From the IMG/VR virus record IMGVR_UViG_3300046507_000909, positions 1 to 41,493 of that record: 41,493 nucleotides of DNA. One strand, 5' to 3'. The position numbers were made by a program, and so were the translations under genes. Origin of the DNA: a virus. A model generated the notes under the pieces. It was not told the origin of the DNA and did no database searches. It worked only from the letters and a program-made list of their open reading frames with translations. Positions 1 through 6,594 of this stretch are shown here, in pieces; positions within the stretch are counted from its first letter, which is position 1; each line of letters starts with the position of its first letter.

Positions 1-75
1 CGCTTCCGCCAGGGCCTCGGTGACGTTATCGAAGCCTACGAAGAAGTCGCCAACCGTCTCGGCGTACCGCTGTAA
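1..75 (+). CDS. C-terminal fragment of an unidentified host protein
   Basis: An open frame enters from the left edge and ends at TAA after 24 codons; the last residues are ANRLGVPL. GC-rich codon use agrees with a Pseudomonas core gene. It is followed by 83 bases and then the tRNA-Ser gene, so it belongs to the host chromosome rather than the prophage. The fragment is too short for me to name a family. Confidence 0.6.
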   Translation, partial: RFRQGLGDVIEAYEEVANRLGVPL

Positions 76-158
76 TCGACGCAAGCATCTGATAGCACGG
101 AAAAAAATCGCTTTTGCGCTTTGCTTCCAGGAAACAGGCTGTTATGATGCGCGCCGTT

Positions 159-248
159 GGAGAGATGCCAGAGTGGCCGAATGGGACGGATTCGAAATCC
201 GTTGTACCTTCACCGGTACCTAGGGTTCGAATCCCTATCTCTCCGCCA
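159..248 (+). tRNA. tRNA-Ser, anticodon CGA
   Basis: The sequence folds as a class II (long variable arm) tRNA. The acceptor stem is GGAGAGA (159-165) paired with TCTCTCC (238-244), followed by discriminator G245 and an encoded CCA (246-248). The anticodon stem is ACGGA/TCCGT around the loop TTCGAAA, giving anticodon CGA, which reads UCG. The T arm is the typical TAGGG-TTCGAAT-CCCTA. The long variable arm is characteristic of tRNA-Ser. The gene stays intact although a prophage begins directly downstream, as expected when integration into the tRNA 3' part restores the gene. Confidence 0.97.
224..248 (+). other. Probable attL core in the tRNA-Ser 3' end
   Basis: Inference. Tyrosine integrases commonly recombine within tRNA 3' halves, and this tRNA is followed within 2 kb by a cargo module and then a tyrosine integrase with its excisionase. 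The exact crossover cannot be set, because the matching right-end copy of the T arm and acceptor stem is not in the window. Confidence 0.4.
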
Positions 249-263
249 TTATTTAATACGACT

Positions 264-301
264 AAACCCCTGAAATGGTTGAACATTTCAGGGGTTTTTT
301 T
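264..301 (+). terminator. Rho-independent terminator after tRNA-Ser
   Basis: A perfect 11-bp stem, CCCCTGAAATG (267-277) with CATTTCAGGGG (284-294), has a 6-nt loop and is followed by a run of seven T. Three A upstream can extend the stem. It ends the tRNA transcript and shields the prophage from host transcription. Since it sits beyond the tRNA, it may be phage-supplied. Confidence 0.92.
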
Positions 302-542
302 GTGGTAAAGAAAATTTATAGGGCAGATTTAGGGCATGGGAGTCCTGCTGTGATTACCCCGTGCCAGCGGAATCGCTTCGGCGCGCTAGGCCTTGAAATA
401 ACCTTGTAGGACATTCAGCGCCCTCAGCCGGTACACCTAGTGGTGAGTGGCCATTAGCTTGCGTTCGTGGCATATTCTCGAAGGTTGCGGTTGGCTTGAT
501 GTCGTCTGCGCTTTGAGTTAACCTGCGTGTTAAGGAGACAGC
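302..542. other. Intergenic stretch between attL and the TAC module; possible integrase arm sites
   Basis: No convincing gene is seen here. Two direct copies of TAGGGCA (319-325 and 330-336) are spaced 11 bp apart, one helical turn, close to the attachment site. That is how arm-type binding sites of tyrosine integrases are often arranged. The stretch must also hold the promoter of the toxin gene, but no clear -35/-10 pair stands out. A strong Shine-Dalgarno AAGGAGA (532-538) precedes the toxin start. Confidence 0.35.
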
Positions 543-1049
543 ATGAAGCTGCATGAGCTATCACGGAAGTACATCCTGGAAAAGGCGGGCATCAATACCG
601 CTAAGATGACCGCAATCAGTGGCTCCTTGAAATGGGTTCCAGTGATGATCCTCCCTGCCTCAGGACTTTCGGACAAATCATCCTTCATCAAGTCTGTGAT
701 AGCTGAAGTCGATGAACGCTCCAAGCGCTCCCATTTCATGATTATGATCGATGCCATTTTCAGTGGTATGACGATGGATGATTTTTCCGATCACTTTGCA
801 AACAGTGCTGTCAAATACAAGGCGGCGGGAAAGTTTGACTATGCGAACAAAACGCACACGCTGCGGGAGCTCAAGCATGGGAACAAGGATCGGATTTACC
901 TGTATCCATATACAGGCGTTGATAGGCGCTACGTTTTCTTCTTTGAGGCCGCTCATAAGAATCAACAACAAACAGAAAAAGCGGTCAAAGAGCGAACTGA
1001 AGAACTGATCAAGAAAATTGTGGATCAAAAAAACGTTTTTAATCTTTAG
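543..1049 (+). CDS. RelE/HigB-like toxin of a toxin-antitoxin-chaperone module
   Basis: This 168-residue protein starts at an ATG with a strong AAGGAGA 5 bp upstream. The C-terminal half (about residues 95-163) reads like the RelE/HigB (Gp49-like) mRNA-interferase fold: an ELKHG turn, a strand with RIYLYPY, a second with RRYVFFFEAAHK, and a basic/acidic closing helix with KERTEELIKKI. The family normally cuts mRNA on the ribosome. Here the first 75-90 residues form an extra N-terminal part that I do not recognise; typical HigB proteins are about 90-125 residues. It is the first gene of three, 9 bp ahead of an HTH antitoxin and a SecB-like chaperone, the order of HigB-HigA-chaperone in Mycobacterium tuberculosis. 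Codon use is clearly AT-richer than in the flanking phage genes, suggesting separate acquisition. The fold assignment is by eye; the TAC assignment rests mainly on the neighbours. Confidence 0.72.
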   Translation: MKLHELSRKYILEKAGINTAKMTAISGSLKWVPVMILPASGLSDKSSFIKSVIAEVDERSKRSHFMIMIDAIFSGMTMDDFSDHFANSAVKYKAAGKFDYANKTHTLRELKHGNKDRIYLYPYTGVDRRYVFFFEAAHKNQQQTEKAVKERTEELIKKIVDQKNVFNL

Positions 1050-1058
1050 GGTTACGCT

Positions 1059-1508
1059 ATGAATAACTTTGAAATTGCCAAAGAAATCGCTGAGGATGCT
1101 GAAGTCTTTTGTCATGCTCGGCGCGCGGCGCCTATCTTTGAAGTTCGAAGAATCATGGCGCTCAAGGGGCTTAAAAATATCGATCTCGCAGAAAGACTTG
1201 GTGTTTCCGAGGCTAATATTTCTAGGTGGCTCCGGGGGGATCAAAATCTGAAGCTGGATACTCTTTTCTCGATTGCAGATGCGATTGAAGAAAGATTGGA
1301 TCTTTGTTTTGGTGAGGCCGAAGTTAAACAGTTTGTTTCGACAATGAAATACTCGGAACCTGAGCTGTCTACATTTTTTGTAAGCCTTCATTCTGCAGAG
1401 AAAAATCATTCTTATCTCAGAGGTGATTTCGCTTCTTGCAATGATGAAGAATATGGTTTGGCTTTTGAAGAGGTAGAGATCAATGAAAGCTGCTTCGCTT
1501 TCGGTTGA
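1059..1508 (+). CDS. HTH antitoxin (HigA/Xre type) with C-terminal extension
   Basis: The protein has 149 residues and AGGG about 8 bp before the ATG. Residues about 28-85 form a Cro/C1-type helix-turn-helix: IMALKGLKNIDLAERLGVSE, then NISRWLRGDQN and LDTLFSIADAIEERLDL. It therefore probably binds its own promoter and neutralises the upstream toxin. Beyond the HTH lies a tail of about 60 residues, rich in acidic and aromatic positions and ending ESCFAFG. In TAC systems such a tail (chaperone-addiction region) makes the antitoxin unstable unless a SecB-like chaperone binds it; this role is inferred here. The end overlaps the chaperone start by 26 bp, implying translational coupling. Low GC matches the toxin and chaperone genes. 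Confidence 0.8.
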   Translation: MNNFEIAKEIAEDAEVFCHARRAAPIFEVRRIMALKGLKNIDLAERLGVSEANISRWLRGDQNLKLDTLFSIADAIEERLDLCFGEAEVKQFVSTMKYSEPELSTFFVSLHSAEKNHSYLRGDFASCNDEEYGLAFEEVEINESCFAFG

Positions 1509-2037
1509 TAAAGTAGAGTTCGTCCACATCAAAGTAGTGGCGAATAGTGACTACGACGGCGAATATTCGGCTGAGTTTAAGCAGGTCGACTTTTCTTTCC
1601 AGGGCGTAAATTTTCGTCGTCGAATGAGTCTCCATTATGATCGCGCAAAATCGGACGATCCGAAGAGTTTCGTGTTTGGGCTCAACGTTCTGCTTTCGGA
1701 TAATCCCGATGTGGCTGATAACGCTCCCCTCCCTTATGACATTGATATTAAGGCCGTAGTTTACATGCGGTACGAAAGTGATGAATTAGAGGGGATGGAA
1801 AGGTTTCGGGCAGTTCGAGCGACGGGCTATAGCATATTGTATGGCGCGATTCGTGAGATGGTTTCGAATCTTACAGCGAGATGCCCACATGGCATGTGGT
1901 CTTTGCCATCGGCGAATTTCAATTCTGCCGCACATGATGAGGCCGGTCGCGATGAAGTTAAACGGCAGGAATACCTTTTAAATAATGCTCTTCCAGCCAA
2001 AAAGAAACCTGTAAAGCGAACAAAAAAGGTATCGTAG
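1483..2037 (+). CDS. SecB-like chaperone of the TAC module
   Basis: The protein has 184 residues; AGAGGTAGAG precedes the ATG inside the antitoxin gene. The diagnostic SecB-like region is at about 110-145, where GYSILYGAIREMVSNLTAR is followed by a hydrophobic stretch ending LPSANFN. This parallels the SecB core (LLPYARECISSLVSRG, then a run ending in a PVNF-type motif). The earlier part is a series of beta strands including AEFKQVDFSFQG and IDIKAVVYMRY, as in SecB. The C-terminus is a lysine-rich tail. In known TAC systems this chaperone binds the antitoxin tail, prevents its degradation and helps it capture the toxin. Housekeeping SecB is normally elsewhere in the chromosome, so this is a dedicated copy. 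A terminator follows at 2073. Confidence 0.78.
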   Translation: MKAASLSVDKVEFVHIKVVANSDYDGEYSAEFKQVDFSFQGVNFRRRMSLHYDRAKSDDPKSFVFGLNVLLSDNPDVADNAPLPYDIDIKAVVYMRYESDELEGMERFRAVRATGYSILYGAIREMVSNLTARCPHGMWSLPSANFNSAAHDEAGRDEVKRQEYLLNNALPAKKKPVKRTKKVS

Positions 2038-2072
2038 GTATAACTGTTTGAGTGCTGCCTCGAAAATTAAAG

Positions 2073-2105
2073 AAGGAGTTGCTGCGAGTAACTCCTTTTT
2101 TTTTG
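2073..2105 (+). terminator. Rho-independent terminator of the TAC operon
   Basis: An 8-bp stem, AAGGAGTT (2073-2080) with AACTCCTT (2090-2097), encloses a 9-nt loop and is followed by a long T run to about 2105. It closes the three-gene operon just before the convergent integrase gene ends at 2137. The T-poor opposite side makes it a weaker terminator for the integrase transcript. Confidence 0.88.
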
Positions 2106-2136
2106 ATGGTCTTTGTTTACTGGTTTTTTTTTTGGC

Positions 2137-3357
2137 CTAACTTTCAGTTCTGAATCCCAGCATTTTAGAAACAATTCCTGCCATGCTCTTGGTATCCTTC
2201 GGTATCCACCTCCCGTAATGCTTTCGCACCATAGTTGTATCGGCGTGTCCCAGTTGTCTGGCCACCCATTCGACCGGGACGTAACTCGACAGCATCTGGC
2301 TGGCAAACGTGTGGCGGCATTGGTTGGCACCTCGGTGACGAACCTCTGCTTTTTTCAGATGGGCAGTGAACCAGTTGCTCAGCGTTTTGCCGTTCCAGAG
2401 TAAACCGCTGGTCGAACTGCGGAAAAGGAACCTTACCTTCATCTTCTTTGACGTGATGTTGTCGCGTTGGATAACCGTAATTTCCTCGGCTACCGCGTCC
2501 TTGGCGGCGGCAACTATCTCCCGCATCAGTGCTAGGGCCGGGTCTATAAGCTCGATGACTCTAACCCTGGAGCGCTCTTTGGGGACTTTGAACTCGCCCA
2601 CGACCAATGCGCGTCGCACGTGCACCAGGCCGGCATCCAGGTCTACATCTTCAGCGGCAAGCCCAATTAGCTCTGAAAGGGACATCCCGGCCCAGCAGTT
2701 GAACTCAATCATCCTAGTATCAGGCCGGCGGTCGGGGTCCGTTTTGCCGATCAATTCAATCTCGGTGCGACTGAAGGGGTCGGCATGCTCCAGGTCCACG
2801 TCCGATCCGACGTTACTGATCCTGTCGAGTGGGTTGGCCTTCAGGATGCCGTCGCCGAAGGCGTCCGCCCACACACCCCGAACGACGGTGAAAATGTCGT
2901 TTACTGTCTTCGGGGCCAGGCCCTGCCTGAGCAGTTGTGCTTGAAACAACTCAATGTCGCTCTTGCTGATGTCGACGATTCGACGTTTGCCGAACTTCTT
3001 TTCTACGTGCACAGCCTTGCTCACGTAGTTGATGACAGTGCTTGACGCTTTAAGCGCGCGCTGAACCTCCAGCCAGCGCTCAATGCCTTCCTTGACAGTG
3101 CGCTTTAGCGAAGGGCCGCCGGTCCCAGTGAACATGGCGGCCCTTGGCGAGTTGGGAAAGTGAGCCGCATAGTCGAAGCGGCCCTCTTTGATTTCCGCGA
3201 GAATGGTGCGCCGCTTGTTGTCAGCATAGGCGATCGCGGCCTTGTTTACTTTCGAGATCCCTTCCAGGGGTTCCCGGCACCGCTGGCCGTTCAAGATGAA
3301 CCAGATGCGTAGCTGCTTGCCGTTCATCTCCACGCCTGTCGGCATCTTGTCGATCAT
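2137..3357 (-). CDS. int: Tyrosine-recombinase integrase
   Basis: This 406-residue protein would integrate and excise the prophage at the tRNA-Ser gene. The N-terminal part (about 1-60, GKQLRIWFILNGQRCREPLEG) resembles arm-type DNA-binding domains, and residues about 75-165 a SAM-like core-binding domain. The C-terminal catalytic domain shows CRHTFASQ, RQLGHADTTMVRKHYGRW with GH, and the nucleophile Tyr in KHY. Oddly, the box that usually reads GLRxSEL is AGMSLSEL, so Ser stands where the first catalytic Arg is expected, and Asn-Gln-Cys replaces the usual His-x-Leu before RHTFA. The start overlaps the excisionase stop by 4 bp (ATGA), so it is the last gene of the leftward operon. It converges with the TAC operon. 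Confidence 0.95.
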   Translation of the reverse strand: MIDKMPTGVEMNGKQLRIWFILNGQRCREPLEGISKVNKAAIAYADNKRRTILAEIKEGRFDYAAHFPNSPRAAMFTGTGGPSLKRTVKEGIERWLEVQRALKASSTVINYVSKAVHVEKKFGKRRIVDISKSDIELFQAQLLRQGLAPKTVNDIFTVVRGVWADAFGDGILKANPLDRISNVGSDVDLEHADPFSRTEIELIGKTDPDRRPDTRMIEFNCWAGMSLSELIGLAAEDVDLDAGLVHVRRALVVGEFKVPKERSRVRVIELIDPALALMREIVAAAKDAVAEEITVIQRDNITSKKMKVRFLFRSSTSGLLWNGKTLSNWFTAHLKKAEVRHRGANQCRHTFASQMLSSYVPVEWVARQLGHADTTMVRKHYGRWIPKDTKSMAGIVSKMLGFRTES

Positions 3358-3569
3358 GACTGTCCTTCCATCCAGCGCTCGATGGCGGCACGGTTGTAGA
3401 CGATTACGTTGGCCGGGTCATAACGCCAGTGCTTTCCTTCAAGCCACAGACCCCGGGTGCGGTATTTGCGAACCGCCTCGGTACTTAGGCCGAAGACTGG
3501 GTAAAGTAGATCCTGCCGAAACCAGGCGCCAGGTGTGATGTGGAAGTCAAGTTTCTCTGCTGCGCTCAT
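3354..3569 (-). CDS. xis: Excisionase-like DNA-binding protein
   Basis: The protein has 71 residues. A short winged-helix excisionase pattern is visible: LLYPVFGLSTEAVRKYRTRG as the helix-turn-helix, then a strand with KHWRYDPANVIVYNRAAIERWM, typical of phage excisionases that read a helix and then a beta wing with an aromatic residue. It lies directly upstream of int with an ATGA overlap and overlaps the zinc-finger gene before it in the same way. It would bend the attachment DNA and push integrase towards excision when the left operon is active. Confidence 0.82.
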   Translation of the reverse strand: MSAAEKLDFHITPGAWFRQDLLYPVFGLSTEAVRKYRTRGLWLEGKHWRYDPANVIVYNRAAIERWMEGQS

Positions 3570-3739
3570 TGTGCTATCTCCCCAGCGCGCCGAGCGATGC
3601 TTTCGGCTTGACGCTGCTTGCTACATTTTTGGTGGTTGCCATGGGCTCGTGACTTGTTGCACTTGTCACATATGGTGCATAGGTCGAGTGGGGCCATCTG
3701 TCCTTGGCGGATTCGGACTGTTCGGTGAAGGGCTGTCAT
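3566..3739 (-). CDS. Small Cys-rich zinc-finger protein, 57 aa
   Basis: This short gene uses ATG at 3739 and ends at 3566. Both ends overlap neighbours by ATGA: the methyltransferase stop and the excisionase start, which argues strongly that it is real. The core reads CTICDKCNKSRAHGNHQKC (residues about 21-39), with four cysteines plus His residues able to bind one zinc. The remainder is basic (KQRQAESIARR). A nucleic-acid or protein contact role is likely; no specific function can be given. I know similar small proteins only as hypothetical Pseudomonas phage products. Confidence 0.8.
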   Translation of the reverse strand: MTALHRTVRIRQGQMAPLDLCTICDKCNKSRAHGNHQKCSKQRQAESIARRAGEIAQ

Positions 3740-5568
3740 GCGGCCTCCAGCTGTTCGGTGACGGTCTCGCTCATGTTTGCCCGAATCAGTGCGGCCATCG
3801 GCTGAGGTGAGACGGAGTTACCCACCATCCGCACCTGGGCGCGCTTGGTGAACTTGCGGCCGTCGTGCCCCACGTCGATGACGTAGTTGTCCGGGAAGCC
3901 CTGGGCGCGGTACAGCTCGCGCGGGGTGAGCATCCGCATGCCGATATCAACGATCACATAAGGCGTGCCCTTGATCGTGACGGTTACAAGCGCCAGGCGG
4001 TCCCGGGTTGTGATGGTTGCTGTTGGATCGCGGAGGTCATAGATGTTGTCGGTGCCGTAGTAACCCATCAGGAATGCAGCGACGCGCATTGCTCCCGCTT
4101 GGTATTCCGGTGCCAGGATGTATTCGACCAGAGCGTGGTGCTCGGCGCCGGCGGTGATGGTCGGTACCAGGCCATCCATGGGCTGACCAACGCAGTTTTT
4201 GCGGAGCGTGCATAGGTGTGCTGTGACCAAGTTCTGCTGGCTGCCGCTTGTGGTGATCGCAGTCAGCGGCTCGCTCGGGTGGTGCCCGGGCGTGACGTTG
4301 TAGCCGCCGTTGTGTTGAGCCAGGTAGGCGACGGTCAGGGCGAAGTGTCCACCTTTGACATTTGCGCAGATGGCGCGCAACGGCGAGTCGCCGGGCATGT
4401 TGCGCTGGCTACTGCCGTTGGCATGCTCGGTGATGAAGGGGGCAAGCGTTGGAATGACCAGCGCGAACCCATGGGAGCCAGTGATGGTTTTCGTAGGGAT
4501 ATCGACTGAGTGAACGCGCGAGTCGTCGCTGCCCGAGTGGTTGACGCTGACGATGAAAGGGTCTGCGTGATCGATCACATAGCGCTTGGCGCCCTTGCGC
4601 AGACGCTCCATGGTCTTGTTGACCAGCGGGCGGCGCACACCAGCCGCGCGGCCTTCTTCCTTGTCGAGAAAGATGCTGGGGCAGGGGATAGACCAATCAA
4701 TGCTACTGGCAGCGGTGAGCTGTGGCTTCTGTCCCTTTGCTGGTGCCTTCGCGTGGGTAGGCTCGGGCCATTGAAGTGGCTTGCCGTCGCAGCGGGCCAC
4801 CAGGTAAAGACGCTCGCGCAATGTTCCGGCGCCGAAGTCACTGGCTTTCAGCTTCCCGTGGCGCAGGTCATAGCCCATGCTGCGCAGAATCGATTCGAAC
4901 CGGCGCCAGGTTTGGCCTTTGCGTTTCGGATCGGGTATCAGGTACTGGTCTTGCACCGGCACCCGCTCGCCGACATCGGCAACACGCAGGTCGCGGCATA
5001 TGACCCTGCCTGTGGTTGGGCAGCGCTTGGCGATTAGCGGTCCCCACTGGAGCACCTGCATAACGTTCTCCATGGTGATCATCTGCGGGCGTACTTGGCC
5101 AGCCCATTTGATGACCACCCATGACAGCGATCGACTGGTGGTACTACGGGGTTGGCCGCCGGCAGCAAGGCTGTGGTGGGTGCATTCGGGACTAGCGTGC
5201 AAGTGCAGTACGGGCCGGCCCCGAGTGGCCTTGTGTGGGCACACCTCATAGACGTCGGTGATGTAGTGTTCCGCGCTCGGATGGTTGCGCTTGTGCATGC
5301 TGATGGCGTCAGGGTCATGGTTGATCGCGATATCTACCGGCATTCCGGTAGCCATCTCCTGGCCCATGGTCGCTCCGCCGCCGCCGGCGAAAAGATCAAC
5401 ACGAATGCCGCCTATTAGGTTCAGTCCAAATTGGGTGTGGACTGCGCTGGTGATCGGGGTTGAGTTGAAAACTTCGCTTTCGGTCTTGCTGGTTCGTTTA
5501 GATCTACGTGTGCGCAGATGGGTGGTGCCCGCACGATCTGACGATAGTGGCGACTGGAAGGCGCTCAT
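3736..5568 (-). CDS. dcm: DNA cytosine-C5 methyltransferase
   Basis: This 610-residue Dcm-type enzyme transfers a methyl group from S-adenosylmethionine to cytosine C5. Motif I is DLFAGGGG (about 58-65). The catalytic motif is SPEC with Cys129 in HASPECTHHS. Motif VI is ENV (about 167-169), motif VIII LRERLYLVA, motif IX RELYRAQGFPDNY, and motif X GNSVSPQPM near the end. The variable target-recognition region is unusually long and contains several P-x-x-TIT-like stretches (IPTKTITGS, EPLTAITTSG, LVPTITAG). The open frame extends upstream, but ATG 5568 is chosen because it overlaps the HD gene stop as ATGA and has no methyltransferase motif before it. No restriction gene is adjacent, so it is probably a solitary enzyme protecting or marking phage DNA. 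Confidence 0.93.
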   Translation of the reverse strand: MSAFQSPLSSDRAGTTHLRTRRSKRTSKTESEVFNSTPITSAVHTQFGLNLIGGIRVDLFAGGGGATMGQEMATGMPVDIAINHDPDAISMHKRNHPSAEHYITDVYEVCPHKATRGRPVLHLHASPECTHHSLAAGGQPRSTTSRSLSWVVIKWAGQVRPQMITMENVMQVLQWGPLIAKRCPTTGRVICRDLRVADVGERVPVQDQYLIPDPKRKGQTWRRFESILRSMGYDLRHGKLKASDFGAGTLRERLYLVARCDGKPLQWPEPTHAKAPAKGQKPQLTAASSIDWSIPCPSIFLDKEEGRAAGVRRPLVNKTMERLRKGAKRYVIDHADPFIVSVNHSGSDDSRVHSVDIPTKTITGSHGFALVIPTLAPFITEHANGSSQRNMPGDSPLRAICANVKGGHFALTVAYLAQHNGGYNVTPGHHPSEPLTAITTSGSQQNLVTAHLCTLRKNCVGQPMDGLVPTITAGAEHHALVEYILAPEYQAGAMRVAAFLMGYYGTDNIYDLRDPTATITTRDRLALVTVTIKGTPYVIVDIGMRMLTPRELYRAQGFPDNYVIDVGHDGRKFTKRAQVRMVGNSVSPQPMAALIRANMSETVTEQLEAA

Positions 5569-6110
5569 GCCGAATACCTCCGGCGGTGAGCGCTCTGCAT
5601 CAGCGCCATCAACTGCGAGAAGAACATCATTGATGCTGACTCTGCTGAAAGCGGGACGATGGTCTCTTTCATCGGTTGAACGCCGCGCAGACAATCCCAG
5701 ATGGCGGGGTGCTTGGGCATCAAGTCGCGTCGCTCGGTGGCCAGGGCCACCATGTCCGCTTGTTTCACGCAGGCGTGCAGGTCGGGCTGGATGTCGAACC
5801 GGTCGCAAACAGCGAGCCATATCTGCTGCTCGATGTACTGATATTCAGGCAGAACCGCCTTAAGTGGCTGGGTCATGTCGCCGATGTAGGCTTCGGCCGC
5901 GTCGTGAAGCAGGGCCACCAGCTGGTGCTCAGCAGGTACCAGACTGGCAACGATTAGGCTGTGCTGGGCCACGCTGTAGTGGCCGCGGCTGTGGCCGTTG
6001 AAACGACACAAATGAGCCAGAGCATGAGCGATATCCCCAGGTTTGATCATGGATGCGTTCGGGCGAAGCAAGTCGAACTGCTGGCCGCTGTGGGTAAGTA
6101 TCCAGGTCAT
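5565..6110 (-). CDS. HD-domain phosphohydrolase (YfbR-like 5'-deoxynucleotidase family)
   Basis: The protein has 181 residues. The metal-binding HD signature is clear: His50 in YSVAQHS, His69-Asp70 in LLHDAAEAY, and a later Asp in KQADMVALATERRD. An early RFNGHSRGHYSVAQH stretch is typical of YfbR-type enzymes, which hydrolyse deoxynucleoside monophosphates. ATG 6110 is chosen for its ATGA overlap with the preceding gene; the end overlaps the methyltransferase start. Together with the dNMP kinase in the same operon it suggests control of the nucleotide pool, but the substrate is not shown by the sequence. Confidence 0.85.
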   Translation of the reverse strand: MTWILTHSGQQFDLLRPNASMIKPGDIAHALAHLCRFNGHSRGHYSVAQHSLIVASLVPAEHQLVALLHDAAEAYIGDMTQPLKAVLPEYQYIEQQIWLAVCDRFDIQPDLHACVKQADMVALATERRDLMPKHPAIWDCLRGVQPMKETIVPLSAESASMMFFSQLMALMQSAHRRRYSA

Positions 6111-6517
6111 GCTGCATCCTCCACGGCTGGTTGTGCCGGATATCCTGCAACCCACAGTTTTGCGGCAAACAAGGCGAGGTCGGCGCGTTGCTGGGTCACC
6201 TTGGTGGTCATTGCTTTGGTGCCAGGGAACGCTTTCCAGGTGTTCAAGGCGATCGCGAGACTTGTTGAGATTTGGGTCAGCAGCTCGTGATCAGCGGCAG
6301 AGCAGGGGGATGGTGATAAAGCCACCGAATCGGCTTGCCGTAGCGCGATCTGGTGGTGAAGGTCCTGTCTCAAGCCCTGAATCTGTTCCTCATGAATGGC
6401 ATTCTTGCTATTGAGCCCGCGCAGATAAGCCTTCTTGACTGCTTTTTGCAGGTAAACGGCGGTTGCGATCCAGCCGGCCAGAAGGCCGAACACGATGACG
6501 TAAGTTTCAATTTGCAT
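6107..6517 (-). CDS. Small membrane-anchored coiled-coil protein, unknown function
   Basis: The protein has 136 residues. The N-terminus is one clear membrane segment (YVIVFGLLAGWIATAVYL, about 6-23) followed by a basic stretch and a helical region likely to be a coiled coil. The C-terminal part (KVTQQRADLALFAAKLWVAG) is helical. GAGG about 10 bp upstream of the ATG is the ribosome site. I know no function; the layout resembles a single-span inner-membrane protein facing the cytoplasm. It follows the hairpin at 6539-6577 and is coupled by ATGA to the HD gene. Confidence 0.7.
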   Translation of the reverse strand: MQIETYVIVFGLLAGWIATAVYLQKAVKKAYLRGLNSKNAIHEEQIQGLRQDLHHQIALRQADSVALSPSPCSAADHELLTQISTSLAIALNTWKAFPGTKAMTTKVTQQRADLALFAAKLWVAGYPAQPAVEDAA

Positions 6518-6538
6518 GTGCTGTATGCCTCGTTAGAG

Positions 6539-6577
6539 CCCGCCGCCGGACAGTTTTGGTGAGAGGACGGCGGCGGG
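6539..6577 (-). promoter_or_regulatory. Hairpin with loop motif CCTCTCACCAAA, copy D
   Basis: A perfect 10-bp GC stem, CCCGCCGCCG (6539-6548) with CGGCGGCGGG (6568-6577), encloses a 19-nt loop. On the transcribed (minus) strand the loop carries CCTCTCACCAAA (6566-6555). The same 12 bases occur in three other places downstream of the early promoters, always in the sense of transcription. No T run follows, so it is not a simple terminator. It fills the gap between the DUF2303 gene and the membrane-protein gene. Confidence 0.75.
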
Positions 6578-6594
6578 GTGTTGCAGGAAGTTAG

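Noticed and set aside
678-1532. 284-codon minus-strand open frame opposite the toxin and antitoxin genes
   Set aside because: It is antisense to two genes with clear families and good ribosome sites, and its translation has no recognisable domain.
5569-5820. Upstream extension of the cytosine methyltransferase frame
   Set aside because: It overlaps the HD gene, carries no methyltransferase motif, and the ATGA junction at 5568 fits the pattern of the operon.
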